Positions 56,433 through 64,000 of a stretch of DNA of 64,000 bases are shown here, piece by piece; positions within the stretch are counted from its first letter, which is position 1, and every line of letters starts with the position of its first letter. Origin of the DNA: an uncultured Parabacteroides sp. (GTDB lineage: Bacteria; Bacteroidota; Bacteroidia; Bacteroidales; Tannerellaceae); NCBI GenBank assembly GCA_944325355.1, contig CALUZS010000010.1:1-64000 (forward strand), in the 5' to 3' direction. Under the pieces are notes generated by a model. It was given only the letters and a program-made list of their open reading frames with translations, did no database searches and was not told the origin of the DNA. Made by a program: the position numbers and the translations under genes.

Positions 56433-59114
56433 ATGGAATTACGGAAAATTATTTTGTTTGTATGCCTGTCATTTTCGACAATCGGATTGTTACGGGCGGA
56501 AAAAATAAAAGGGATTGTGTTGGATAAAACACTGAACGAGCCGTTAATCGGAGCGACTGTGCAAGTGGAAGGAACAGCAAAAGGCGCAGTTACCGATTTG
56601 GACGGTTTTTTTGAACTGAAAGATGTAGATGCAAAAGTGGTTTTAATTGTTAAGTATGTCTCTTTCCAAACCCAACGGATAGAATTAGACGTGAAAAAAA
56701 CTCAAGACTTGAAGATTTTAATGGAGCCGGACGAAAAACAGATAGGAGAAGTCACAGTGGTTGCCCGGAAAAATTTGGAAGGAGAACAGGCGCTGCTGCA
56801 AGAACGCCGGATGGCCAATGTCGCTGTGGAGAATATTGGCGCAAAAGAAATGAGCGTCAAGGGTATTTCGACAGTGGAAGAGGGCGTTAAGAAGATAACA
56901 GGGGTGTCTATCGCCCAAGCCGGGCAGTTGATAGTGCGGGGATTGGGTGACCGTTATAGTACGACTACCTTGAACGGGCTGCCGATTGCCTCTCCGAACC
57001 CGGACAATAAGTTGATTCCGTTGGATTTGTTTCCTACATCTACGGTAAAGAACATAACGGTGAGCAAAGTGTATTCGGCGGATGCTTTTGCCGATTATTC
57101 GGGTGCCCATATAGATATCAGCACGAAAGAGCAGACAGGTGCGGATTTCTTTAATATATCTTTTAATGTAGGAGGAAATTTCAATACGATAGGGCAGGAT
57201 TTTTATGCAATGGATAAGAAAGGAAGCCTTTTCCGGACTCCGTCATTGGATAAGAATATCCGCGATATGTCTTTAAGTGATTATGATGAATATGCCCGTA
57301 ACCACAAGCTGTTTGATACGAATTTTGATGTGAGCAAAAGGACGGCGTTGCCGGAATTTGGCGGAAATATCGGGATAGGTCGGAATTACACCGTCGGCGG
57401 AAATAAATTAAGTATTCTGGCTTCATTTGGGGTAAGCAATGATTTGCAGACGATGAATGATGCCACTTTCCGGACGTTGGAAGCTACAGGCCGTACATTG
57501 AAAGAGTTTAATTATGACAGTTATGCCAATACGCTGAAGATTGCCGGATTGGCAAGCGCCAGTTATATGTTCAGAACACGGGATATTATAGGATATACAT
57601 TCTTTTATGCACGGAATGCTATCGACGATTACATGCTCCGGGAAGGAAACGATGTCTATGAGGGTCGCAGCCTTGTTGGAAGCAATAATGTCAGCCATAT
57701 TTATAGTTTGCAGAATCATCAGCTTAACGGGAAGCATTTCTTTGGTGACAAATGGGGATTGAATTGGAGCGGCTCGTATAGCAAGACGGGAAGCCAGGAA
57801 CCGGACCGTCGCCAGGTTATGTACGAAAGAAATGATGATGGCTCATTGGAATTGTTCAAACTGAACCAACAGGAGACAATGCGTTACTTCGGTACGCTTG
57901 ACGAGACCGAGTGGGTAGGGAACTTGTCGGCTGACTACAAGTTTTCCGAGAAAGAAAAAATCCAGTTTGGTGTGACTTATAAGGATAAAGGACGGGATTA
58001 CCAGGCAACGCGCTTCTATTATGATTTGGATGATATAGATCCGGTCATAGATGATATTTACCATCCTTCTGGTTTCTTGACGCAAGAGAATATAGAGAAC
58101 GGGCTGATTACTATTGACCGCTTGAAACAGCCGAAAGACCAGTACGAAGCGGGCAATGAAATTTACGCAGCGTATGTGCAAGCCGATTATTATCCGGTTC
58201 CATCGTTGCTGGTAAATATCGGATTGCGTTACGAGGGAAGCATGCAATGGGTGAATTATCATACGGACGGAGGAGAAGCCCGGAGACGGGAGTTGAATAA
58301 ACACGACCTTTTCCCGGCATTGAACTTGAAATATGAGATGCCGAAAGAGAACAACTTGCGTTTTTCTTTCTCCCGTACGGTGACACGTCCTTCGTTCATT
58401 GAAATGGCTCCGTTCCTTTACCAGGAATCTTATGGGTCAGCGCAGATACGAGGTAATGCCGATTTGCAGAATGGTTATAACTACAACTTGGATTTGCGGT
58501 ATGAACAGTTCTGGAAAAATGGAGACATGTTTTCGGTGACCGCTTACTATAAGTATTTGAGTGACCCGATTGAGCAGACTCAAGAGGTATCGGGTGGTGC
58601 AACAGTCCATTCGTTCAGAAATGCGGATAATGGTATGGCGGCAGGTGTCGAAATTGAATTCCGGAAAGAATTGGTGAAGAATTTGAAATTTGGAGCAAAT
58701 GCTTCGTTTATGTATACCGATGTGAAGCTTCCGGAAGGTGGTGCATATACAAACAGCCAGCGTGCGTTGCAAGGAGCTTCTCCTTATTTGGTCAATGCCG
58801 ACCTTACTTATACGCCGACTTTTGTTAACGATAAGCAGTTGAGTTTGGCACTGCTTTATAATTTGCAAGGTCCGAGAATTCATTCTGTCGGAATTTCCGG
58901 ATTGGGTGATGTGAAACAGCTCCCTGTACATACAATGAATTTCGTGGCGAGTTACCGGATTAACCAACGCTTGTCGGTTAAACTCCAAGTTGACGACCTT
59001 CTGAACCGGGATGTGGTCTTCGAACAGGAAGTTCCGCTGTTGGATCAGAAGATGGAGGTAGAGAGGTTCAAACGCGGAGCCGGATTTGAAGTAGGTATCA
59101 GCTATAATCTGTAA
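56433..59114 (+). CDS. TonB-dependent receptor with carboxypeptidase-regulatory-like N-domain
   Basis: An 893-residue outer-membrane protein. Signal peptide (to about 22), CarboxypepD_reg-like domain (about 24-105; GIVLDKTLNEPLIGATVQVE, TDLDGFFEL), plug domain (about 112-235; VRGLGDRYSTTTLNGLPI) and a barrel ending GISYNL. Compared with SusC proteins the plug motifs differ and the following gene is not SusD but a beta-helix-like lipoprotein. The pair is therefore a non-SusCD import system of unknown substrate. The lipoprotein gene starts 49 bases downstream and is frameshifted. Confidence 0.92.
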   Translation: MELRKIILFVCLSFSTIGLLRAEKIKGIVLDKTLNEPLIGATVQVEGTAKGAVTDLDGFFELKDVDAKVVLIVKYVSFQTQRIELDVKKTQDLKILMEPDEKQIGEVTVVARKNLEGEQALLQERRMANVAVENIGAKEMSVKGISTVEEGVKKITGVSIAQAGQLIVRGLGDRYSTTTLNGLPIASPNPDNKLIPLDLFPTSTVKNITVSKVYSADAFADYSGAHIDISTKEQTGADFFNISFNVGGNFNTIGQDFYAMDKKGSLFRTPSLDKNIRDMSLSDYDEYARNHKLFDTNFDVSKRTALPEFGGNIGIGRNYTVGGNKLSILASFGVSNDLQTMNDATFRTLEATGRTLKEFNYDSYANTLKIAGLASASYMFRTRDIIGYTFFYARNAIDDYMLREGNDVYEGRSLVGSNNVSHIYSLQNHQLNGKHFFGDKWGLNWSGSYSKTGSQEPDRRQVMYERNDDGSLELFKLNQQETMRYFGTLDETEWVGNLSADYKFSEKEKIQFGVTYKDKGRDYQATRFYYDLDDIDPVIDDIYHPSGFLTQENIENGLITIDRLKQPKDQYEAGNEIYAAYVQADYYPVPSLLVNIGLRYEGSMQWVNYHTDGGEARRRELNKHDLFPALNLKYEMPKENNLRFSFSRTVTRPSFIEMAPFLYQESYGSAQIRGNADLQNGYNYNLDLRYEQFWKNGDMFSVTAYYKYLSDPIEQTQEVSGGATVHSFRNADNGMAAGVEIEFRKELVKNLKFGANASFMYTDVKLPEGGAYTNSQRALQGASPYLVNADLTYTPTFVNDKQLSLALLYNLQGPRIHSVGISGLGDVKQLPVHTMNFVASYRINQRLSVKLQVDDLLNRDVVFEQEVPLLDQKMEVERFKRGAGFEVGISYNL

Positions 59115-59163
59115 ATAAATAATTAAAAGATAAACCATAGATTAGAATTTAAATTTGGAAAGT

Positions 59164-60340
59164 ATGAAAACTAATTGGAAATGGGCTGCTTGTTTTTGTG
59201 CAGCGTGTGTAATGTTTACGGCGTGTGATGACGATAATTCTGATATTATTCCGCCAACAGATGAGTATGAATTAACGGGAACCATTTCGGAGGATTTAAC
59301 TCTTGAAGCAGGACAGAACTATACGTTAAGCGGAGGTGTCCATGTAACGGCTGGTGCTACGTTGACGATTCCAGCCGGTGTGACAATTACTGCCGTTTAT
59401 GATGATGTAGTAGACTATATTTTGATAGAGCAGGGTGCAAAAATCGATGCACAGGGTACAGCTGAGAATCCGATTATCATGACTTCGGAACATAAAGAGC
59501 CGACAGCTTGGGGAGGTCTCCATATTTGTGGTTATGCACATACGAATGTTCAAGGCGGAACCGGAAGCTCTGAAATCGGAGATGCTACTTATGGCGGCGA
59601 AAATGATGCCGATAACTCAGGTATCTTGAGATATATCCGTCTGGAATATACGGGCTATGCTTTTGATGAAGAACACGAATCAAACGGTATCTCTTTCTAT
59701 GGAGTAGGGAACGGTACTACGGTTGACCATTGCCAAGTGTATATGGGTGCAGATGACGGTTTTGAGTTCTTTGGTGGCTCTGTTAATGTTAAATATCTGG
59801 TTGCTACGGATTGTGAGGATGACTCTTTCGACTGGACTGAAGGCTGGAACGGAAAGGGCCAGTTCTTGGTTGCAACGCAAAGCGACGGTTCTGAAGGTGA
59901 TTGCCTGATGGAGTGCGACAACAACGGAACTAACGCTGAATTAACTCCGATTGGCAAATGTTACCTTGATTGGAAACAATGGCGATGCACAAGGTGTACG
60001 TTTGCGTGCAGGAACGCAAGTTGAACTTTATAATGCTTTGATCAGTGGTAAAGCGTTACCGTTGACGGTTGAAACCACCCAGACTGAAAATTATTTGGCT
60101 GACGGAACTTCGAAACTGGAATATGTTTCTTTGAGCGGTGAAGTTGATTCAGAAAATGGAATTTATACGAATTCCATGTTTGCGGCAGCTACCGGGAACT
60201 TGACAAATCAGACACTTCCGAACAGTTATGTAGGAACAACAGCCGGTGGAGAAACAATTTCTGATTCTTTCTTTGATGTTGCTAATTACCGTGGCGCTGT
60301 GACTGAAGACAATGACTGGACAGAAGGTTGGACTTTGTAA
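59164..60340 (+). pseudogene. beta-helix-like lipoprotein, frameshifted (391 residues if restored)
   Basis: The first part (59164 to about 59950) encodes a lipoprotein: signal peptide with lipobox FTAC, then DDDNSDIIPP and repeated short strands (GGVHVTAGATLTIPAGVTIT, GGLHICGYAH) of parallel beta-helix character, rich in acidic residues. In ATTGGCAAATG (59951-59960) one G too many (59953 or 59954) sends frame 1 to an early stop, while frame 2 continues without a gap as MANVTLIGNNGDAQGVRLRAG to the normal end at 60340. Removing the G gives AELTPIANVTLIGNN. This is a true mutation or a base-calling error; no slippery site for programmed shifting is present. Partner of the TonB receptor at 56433. 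Confidence 0.85.
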
Positions 60341-60376
60341 TATTGCTATCGGGATAATTATTTGAAATTGCTAAAC

Positions 60377-60417
60377 AAGCCCCATAGGAGAATTTCTTCT
60401 ATGGGGCTTTTGTTTTG
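60377..60417 (+). terminator. terminator of the TonB receptor-lipoprotein operon
   Basis: An 11-bp perfect stem AAGCCCCATAG/CTATGGGGCTT (60377-60387 with 60399-60409) runs into TTTTGTTTTG. Confidence 0.88.
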
Positions 60418-60509
60418 TCTCTGCATGATTTTCCTGTCCGTAATCCCATGCAGATGCTGTAAACCGGATTGGTTGAGATGTGATCGGGCAATACGTGACA
60501 TTGAAAGAA

Positions 60510-61520
60510 TTAATGTTTTTCCAGCCAGCTGTGTATTGTCCGGTAAGTTTCCTGGCGGGATTCTTTCCGGGAAAGGATTAAATCGTGGACACCTTTGGCA
60601 ATTGCGTGGTATTCTGTTTCTTTTCCTAATGTAATTCCGAATTTCTTGATGTCTTCTACGGAAAGGACGATGTCTGATTCTGTATAGATTTCTTGCCATT
60701 CTTTCGTTGCCATCGTCGATTTGTCGGACGATAGGATAAGAACCGGGCATTGGATGTCGCTGTGTTCCATTAGTTTGTTCTGGGCTTGCTCAATGGCGCG
60801 TATCCAACCGGCTTTTTTAGGATGTCCTTCCGGTTTTTTCCAATCGGTGTTGTATGTCCATTCTCCTTTAAATGCTTTGAGAAGGGTATACGCATAGGTA
60901 GGATGGTCATATTTCATGACAACGAAGTTCGGATAGCAGCCACCTATGAAACTGATTATCGGAACGGCTAATTTTTCTAAGACGAATCCCAGGTTCCAAT
61001 CTAAGAAGGGGCTGTTTAAAATCAATCCTTTTATTCCGGAACAGTTTAGGCTGCCGGAATTGAGGTAGGCAGATAGTGTCAGCCCACCGGTGGAATGTCC
61101 CATCAAGTAGACGTCGTTGTTCCCTTCTGCCTTGATAATCGACAGGCAAGTGTCTATGTCTGCAAAATATTCAGAAATATCTTTGCAGAAAAACATATCC
61201 TGGTTAGGGAGGAGTGAGCGTCCGTACTTGCGTAGGTCGACAGCATAGAAGTTGTATCCCCATGTATTCAGGCTGTCACCCAATTGTGTCTGGAAAAAGT
61301 AGTCGTTGTATCCGTGTACATATAGCACGGCTTTGTTCGAACCTGCAAGTTTTTCTTTCTTGATGAGGGTACAAACCACCTTGCCTTCGTAATCGTCGGG
61401 TTGTTCAATCGTTCTGGAAAAATAACCATTCCCTAATGTATCCGGACGATATTGGGCGTTTGCTGCCGGAAAAAGCAAAAATCCGTTGACAAAAATCAAT
61501 AATATCGTTATGGCTCTCAT
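60510..61520 (-). CDS. exported alpha/beta hydrolase (monoacylglycerol-lipase-like)
   Basis: A 336-residue protein with signal peptide (cleavage near Ala22). The alpha/beta hydrolase core has VLYVHGYNDY (oxyanion region, about 65-74), nucleophile Ser in GHSTGG, an Asp following VLILSSDKS, and a C-terminal His in GVHDLI. It resembles the Hydrolase_4 group (lysophospholipase or monoacylglycerol lipase). Lipid or ester substrate in the periplasm is likely but not shown. Monocistronic. Confidence 0.88.
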   Translation of the reverse strand: MRAITILLIFVNGFLLFPAANAQYRPDTLGNGYFSRTIEQPDDYEGKVVCTLIKKEKLAGSNKAVLYVHGYNDYFFQTQLGDSLNTWGYNFYAVDLRKYGRSLLPNQDMFFCKDISEYFADIDTCLSIIKAEGNNDVYLMGHSTGGLTLSAYLNSGSLNCSGIKGLILNSPFLDWNLGFVLEKLAVPIISFIGGCYPNFVVMKYDHPTYAYTLLKAFKGEWTYNTDWKKPEGHPKKAGWIRAIEQAQNKLMEHSDIQCPVLILSSDKSTMATKEWQEIYTESDIVLSVEDIKKFGITLGKETEYHAIAKGVHDLILSRKESRQETYRTIHSWLEKH

Positions 61521-61637
61521 ATCTTTTTCTTTTAAGAACTTGGATACAAATATAGGGATTTGCTGTCGTTATTTTAGATTTTGAGAAAAAACCAGCGTGT
61601 GGATGTAGACTCTGGTTTGATTTTTTTTGATAATTTG

Positions 61638-61668
61638 TTTGCCGGAACCAAAAATATGCCTATCTTTG
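61638..61668 (+). promoter_or_regulatory. promoter of tRNA-His
   Basis: TTTG (61638-61641), exactly 19 bases, TATCTTTG (61661-61668). Perfect consensus 38 bases before the tRNA. Confidence 0.78.
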
Positions 61669-61706
61669 CACCGTCTTTAAAGAGACAGGCTTTGATAGCT
61701 TATATG

Positions 61707-61780
61707 GTGAATGTAGCTCAGTTGGTTAGAGCATTGGATTGTGGTTCCAAGGGTCGTGGGTTCGAGCCCCATCTTTCACC
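61707..61780 (+). tRNA. tRNA-His (anticodon GUG)
   Basis: Anticodon stem TTGGA/TCCAA with loop TTGTGGT gives GUG. G at 61706 can be the extra G-1 facing C73 (61780), as tRNA-His requires. The acceptor GTGAATG/CTTTCAC has one T-T mismatch at position 6-67. T-arm GTGGGTTCGAGCCCCAT. No CCA encoded. Confidence 0.94.
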
Positions 61781-61790
61781 CAGAGAAGGG

Positions 61791-61830
61791 AGCAGTTATT
61801 TCAGTTATTGGAATGACTGCTTTTCTTTTT
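61791..61830 (+). terminator. probable terminator of tRNA-His
   Basis: The stem AGCAGT/ACTGCT (61791-61796 with 61816-61821) has a partly paired interior and is followed by TTTTCTTTTT. It overlaps the region just behind the dnaX stop on the other strand. Confidence 0.6.
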
Positions 61831-61842
61831 ATGAACTCTTTC

Positions 61843-63603
61843 TTAATCGGTGATTAAATTGAATTCGTTTTTTAGCTCCTCGAGGTCCGGATTGATTTTA
61901 AGCAAATGGTTATATTTTTCGGCGGATGTGTATGCTAACTTTTTTGTGTTGTGCTCGTCGGTACAAACCTGCATTTGAATTTTCGAGTTATTTAGCTTTT
62001 CCCTTAAGAACGGGAGTATTTCGATGGAGTTATTTATTAGTTCTTCCTGTTGCCCCGGATTATGTACAAAAATGTCGAAATAAAAATTTTCTTTTAATAC
62101 AGGTTTGCAGTTGAGCATGATATTTTTTAGGTAAATCTTTTGTCCGGCTTGTCCGGCAAATTCGTTCCAATAGTTGATTAATTCCTCTTCTGTAAAATCA
62201 TTGGCGGCAGTTGTCACCTGAATCTGCTGTGGCGCTGTCTTGGGCGCATGCATTTGTGTCCCTATATTTTTCAGAGAAGTGCCGATTGGTGGGCGTTTTG
62301 CTGCCGGTTGGTAGTGGGCGGCAGGCTCGTTTGCTTGTTTTGGGGGCACGATGTTTATCGGAACTTGGGGCACAACGGCTTTTGTTACAGGAGCGGATGT
62401 TGTAGTTTGTTGTACAGCTTTATTCCCTCCTGATGGTTGCGCTGGTCTGTTATTATCGGTAACATTGATTGCTTTGATTTGTTTTTCTGCATTGTTTGCC
62501 GGATTGTGTTGGTTCAATTGGCACAATTGGATGAGTGTCAGTTCCAATAACAGCCGTTTGTTACGGCTCGCTTTATAGTTTATATCGCAGTTATTTGCAA
62601 TCTCTATTGCTTTGAATAGGAATGCGTCCGGACATTGTTTGGCGGTTTCTTTATAACGTTCGCGGATGGATGCCCCTACCTCAAATAAAACCAAAGTCGA
62701 CTCGTCTTTGCAGACTAATAGATCCCGGAAATGGGATGCTAGTCCGGTAATGATGTTTTGTCCTTCGAACCCTTTTCGTAAAATTTCGTTGAGTATCAGT
62801 AGAGCAGCCCTCACATTCCCGGAGAGGATTACCTCTGTCAGCTTAAAATAATACTCATAATCCAAAACATTCAAATTATCTATGACAGCTTTATAAGTAA
62901 TGTTCCCGTTTGTAAAGCTGACAATTTGGTCGAAAATGGACAGCGCATCGCGCATCCCTCCGTCCGCTTTCTGGGCGATGACGTTTAGTGCATCAGGTTC
63001 TGCATTCACTTGTTCACAAGTTGCAACATATTGGAGATGCTCTACGATATCGGCGATGGATATTCGGGCAAAGTCGAATGTCTGGCAGCGTGACAGGATG
63101 GTAGGCAGTACCTTATGTTTTTCCGTTGTTGCCAGCACGAAGATGGCATGATGCGGCGGTTCCTCCAATGTTTTCAGAAACGCATTGAACGCTGCGGAAG
63201 AGAGCATATGAACCTCGTCGATGATGAACACTTTGTATTTTCCGATTGGTGGCGGAATGCGCACTTGGTCAATCAGCGAACGGATATCATCAACGGAATT
63301 ATTTGATGCAGCATCCAATTCGTGAATGTTGTATGAGCGTTGTTCATTGAACGCTCGGCACGATTCGCATTCGTTGCATGCTTCTCCGTCGGGAGTCGGG
63401 TTCAAACAATTTATTGTCTTTGCAAAAATACGGGCGCATGAAGTTTTCCCTACCCCTCGCGGTCCGCAAAACAGGTACGCATGTGCCAATTTATTACTGG
63501 CAATTGCGTTTTTCAGGGTTGTTGTCAATGCTTTTTGTCCAACAACGTTCATAAACGTGGACGGGCGGTATTTTCTTGCAGATACAATATAATTGTTGTC
63601 CAT
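61843..63603 (-). CDS. dnaX: DNA polymerase III subunit gamma/tau
   Basis: A 586-residue clamp-loader ATPase from the ATG at 63603 (an upstream in-frame ATG would give a hydrophobic, Cys-rich extension not typical of DnaX). Walker A GPRGVGKT (47-54), zinc-binding Cys66, Cys76, Cys79, Cys82, DEVHML near 129-134 and the SRC sensor (about 171-173). A Gln/Ala/Pro-rich linker (about 375-450) leads to the C-terminal domain. It loads the beta clamp. Divergent from the DivIC/FtsB-like gene. Confidence 0.96.
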   Translation of the reverse strand: MDNNYIVSARKYRPSTFMNVVGQKALTTTLKNAIASNKLAHAYLFCGPRGVGKTSCARIFAKTINCLNPTPDGEACNECESCRAFNEQRSYNIHELDAASNNSVDDIRSLIDQVRIPPPIGKYKVFIIDEVHMLSSAAFNAFLKTLEEPPHHAIFVLATTEKHKVLPTILSRCQTFDFARISIADIVEHLQYVATCEQVNAEPDALNVIAQKADGGMRDALSIFDQIVSFTNGNITYKAVIDNLNVLDYEYYFKLTEVILSGNVRAALLILNEILRKGFEGQNIITGLASHFRDLLVCKDESTLVLFEVGASIRERYKETAKQCPDAFLFKAIEIANNCDINYKASRNKRLLLELTLIQLCQLNQHNPANNAEKQIKAINVTDNNRPAQPSGGNKAVQQTTTSAPVTKAVVPQVPINIVPPKQANEPAAHYQPAAKRPPIGTSLKNIGTQMHAPKTAPQQIQVTTAANDFTEEELINYWNEFAGQAGQKIYLKNIMLNCKPVLKENFYFDIFVHNPGQQEELINNSIEILPFLREKLNNSKIQMQVCTDEHNTKKLAYTSAEKYNHLLKINPDLEELKNEFNLITD

Positions 63604-63646
63604 TGAATTCTTTTTTGTACAACACAAAGATATGAAATAAATCATA

Positions 63647-63654
63647 TACCTTTG
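63647..63654 (+). promoter_or_regulatory. -7 box before the DivIC/FtsB-like gene
   Basis: TACCTTTG lies 20 bases before the ATG at 63675. No clear -33 box at 19 bases. Confidence 0.45.
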
Positions 63655-63674
63655 CAAAAAAAGAGAATTCGGAT

Positions 63675-63983
63675 ATGCAGGCGTTTTTAAGGAAGATATG
63701 GGAAAAATACATCCGGAAAGTCAATATTTATTGGCTTATTGTTATTTTTTTCTTTGTTATTACGTTCGTTACAGGAGATAGTAATCTGTATAAACGCTAT
63801 GTGTACGATGAAAAAATCCGGAGTTTGGAAAAGGAAATTCAGATGTATCGTGACGAGATAGAAGCCAATAAACAGAAATTGGAAAGTTTGCGAACCGACA
63901 AGGAGGGGCTTGAGCGTTTTGCCAGGGAGGTTTACCTGATGAAGAAGCCGGATGAGGATGTTTTCGTTATAAAAGAGAAATAG
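63675..63983 (+). CDS. septum formation initiator, FtsB/DivIC family
   Basis: A 102-residue bitopic membrane protein. A short basic cytoplasmic N-terminus, one membrane helix (about 18-34), then a coiled coil (about 45-80; EKIRSLEKEIQMYRDEIEANK) and the conserved C-terminal block FAREVYLMKKPDEDVFVI. It joins FtsL and FtsQ/DivIB in the division complex. An ATG at 63995 close to the window end may open the next gene, but only two codons are visible. Confidence 0.93.
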   Translation: MQAFLRKIWEKYIRKVNIYWLIVIFFFVITFVTGDSNLYKRYVYDEKIRSLEKEIQMYRDEIEANKQKLESLRTDKEGLERFAREVYLMKKPDEDVFVIKEK

Positions 63984-64000
63984 GAAGTTGCAGTATGAGT

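Noticed and set aside
53113-60340. Classical polysaccharide utilisation locus (SusC/SusD)
   Set aside because: There are GH2 and SGNH enzymes and a TonB receptor, but no SusD-like lipoprotein or hybrid sensor, and the receptor is on the opposite strand with a different partner.

Overview
The window comes from a member of the order Bacteroidales (phylum Bacteroidota). Four things point there: repeated promoters of the TTTG-N19-TAnnTTTG type; the ATP synthase gene order atpD-atpC-(atpI)atpB-atpE-atpF-atpH-atpA-atpG; the ilvD-ilvB-ilvN-acyl-ACP thioesterase-ilvC operon; and families largely confined to this phylum (DUF4270 lipoprotein, DUF4491, LptE-SecG locus, TonB receptors with a carboxypeptidase-regulatory-like domain). 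The genus cannot be fixed from the sequence alone. The region reads as core chromosome. No phage, transposase, integrase, CRISPR array or rRNA gene is visible.

Layout. 0-8 kb: two tandem tRNA-Val genes, a possible small RNA, a CapA-like protein, ffh-folD, panC-panD, and, divergent from panC, a one-domain glycogen-synthase-like protein with a DUF4270 lipoprotein. 8-14.4 kb, minus strand: a probable long operon that starts with four lipid-headgroup-type genes (cytidylyltransferase, SDR, CDP-alcohol phosphatidyltransferase, PlsC-like acyltransferase) and continues into a sigma-54 activator, lptE, a TPR protein and secG. 14.6-20 kb: metA (residue 111 predicts acetyl-CoA use) with a U32 protein, a WbuC-type cupin, rpsO and typA. 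20-28.6 kb: an AraC regulator and a group of DNA-repair-like genes (radical SAM/HhH protein, a nuclease-phosphatase fusion, a TIGR03915-type protein, a membrane MutS homologue, a UDG-fold protein), interrupted by tRNA-Trp. 28.8-35.9 kb: the F-type ATP synthase operon, in which the AtpI-like and AtpB genes form a single open frame.

36.5-44.8 kb: a TonB-dependent receptor and the branched-chain amino acid operon. The operon is preceded by an unannotated 19-residue leader peptide with 12 Ile/Leu/Val codons and mutually exclusive RNA hairpins, which together make a complete ribosome-mediated attenuator. 45-53 kb: a secreted phosphatase, a NUDIX protein, a secreted GH13 enzyme and an SGNH hydrolase that share a duplicated promoter/leader segment, then ferritin, an IMP-dehydrogenase-family protein and an SDR. 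53-64 kb: a secreted GH2 enzyme with an SGNH hydrolase, a TonB receptor with a frameshifted beta-helix-like lipoprotein, an alpha/beta hydrolase, tRNA-His, dnaX and a DivIC/FtsB-like protein.

The best candidate for a little-described system is the ilv attenuator at 38565-38790. Next come the lipid-headgroup operon, the AtpI-AtpB open frame, the duplicated promoter/leader around the GH13 gene and the repair-like gene group. All family names rest on reading motifs and on recall; no database search was run.
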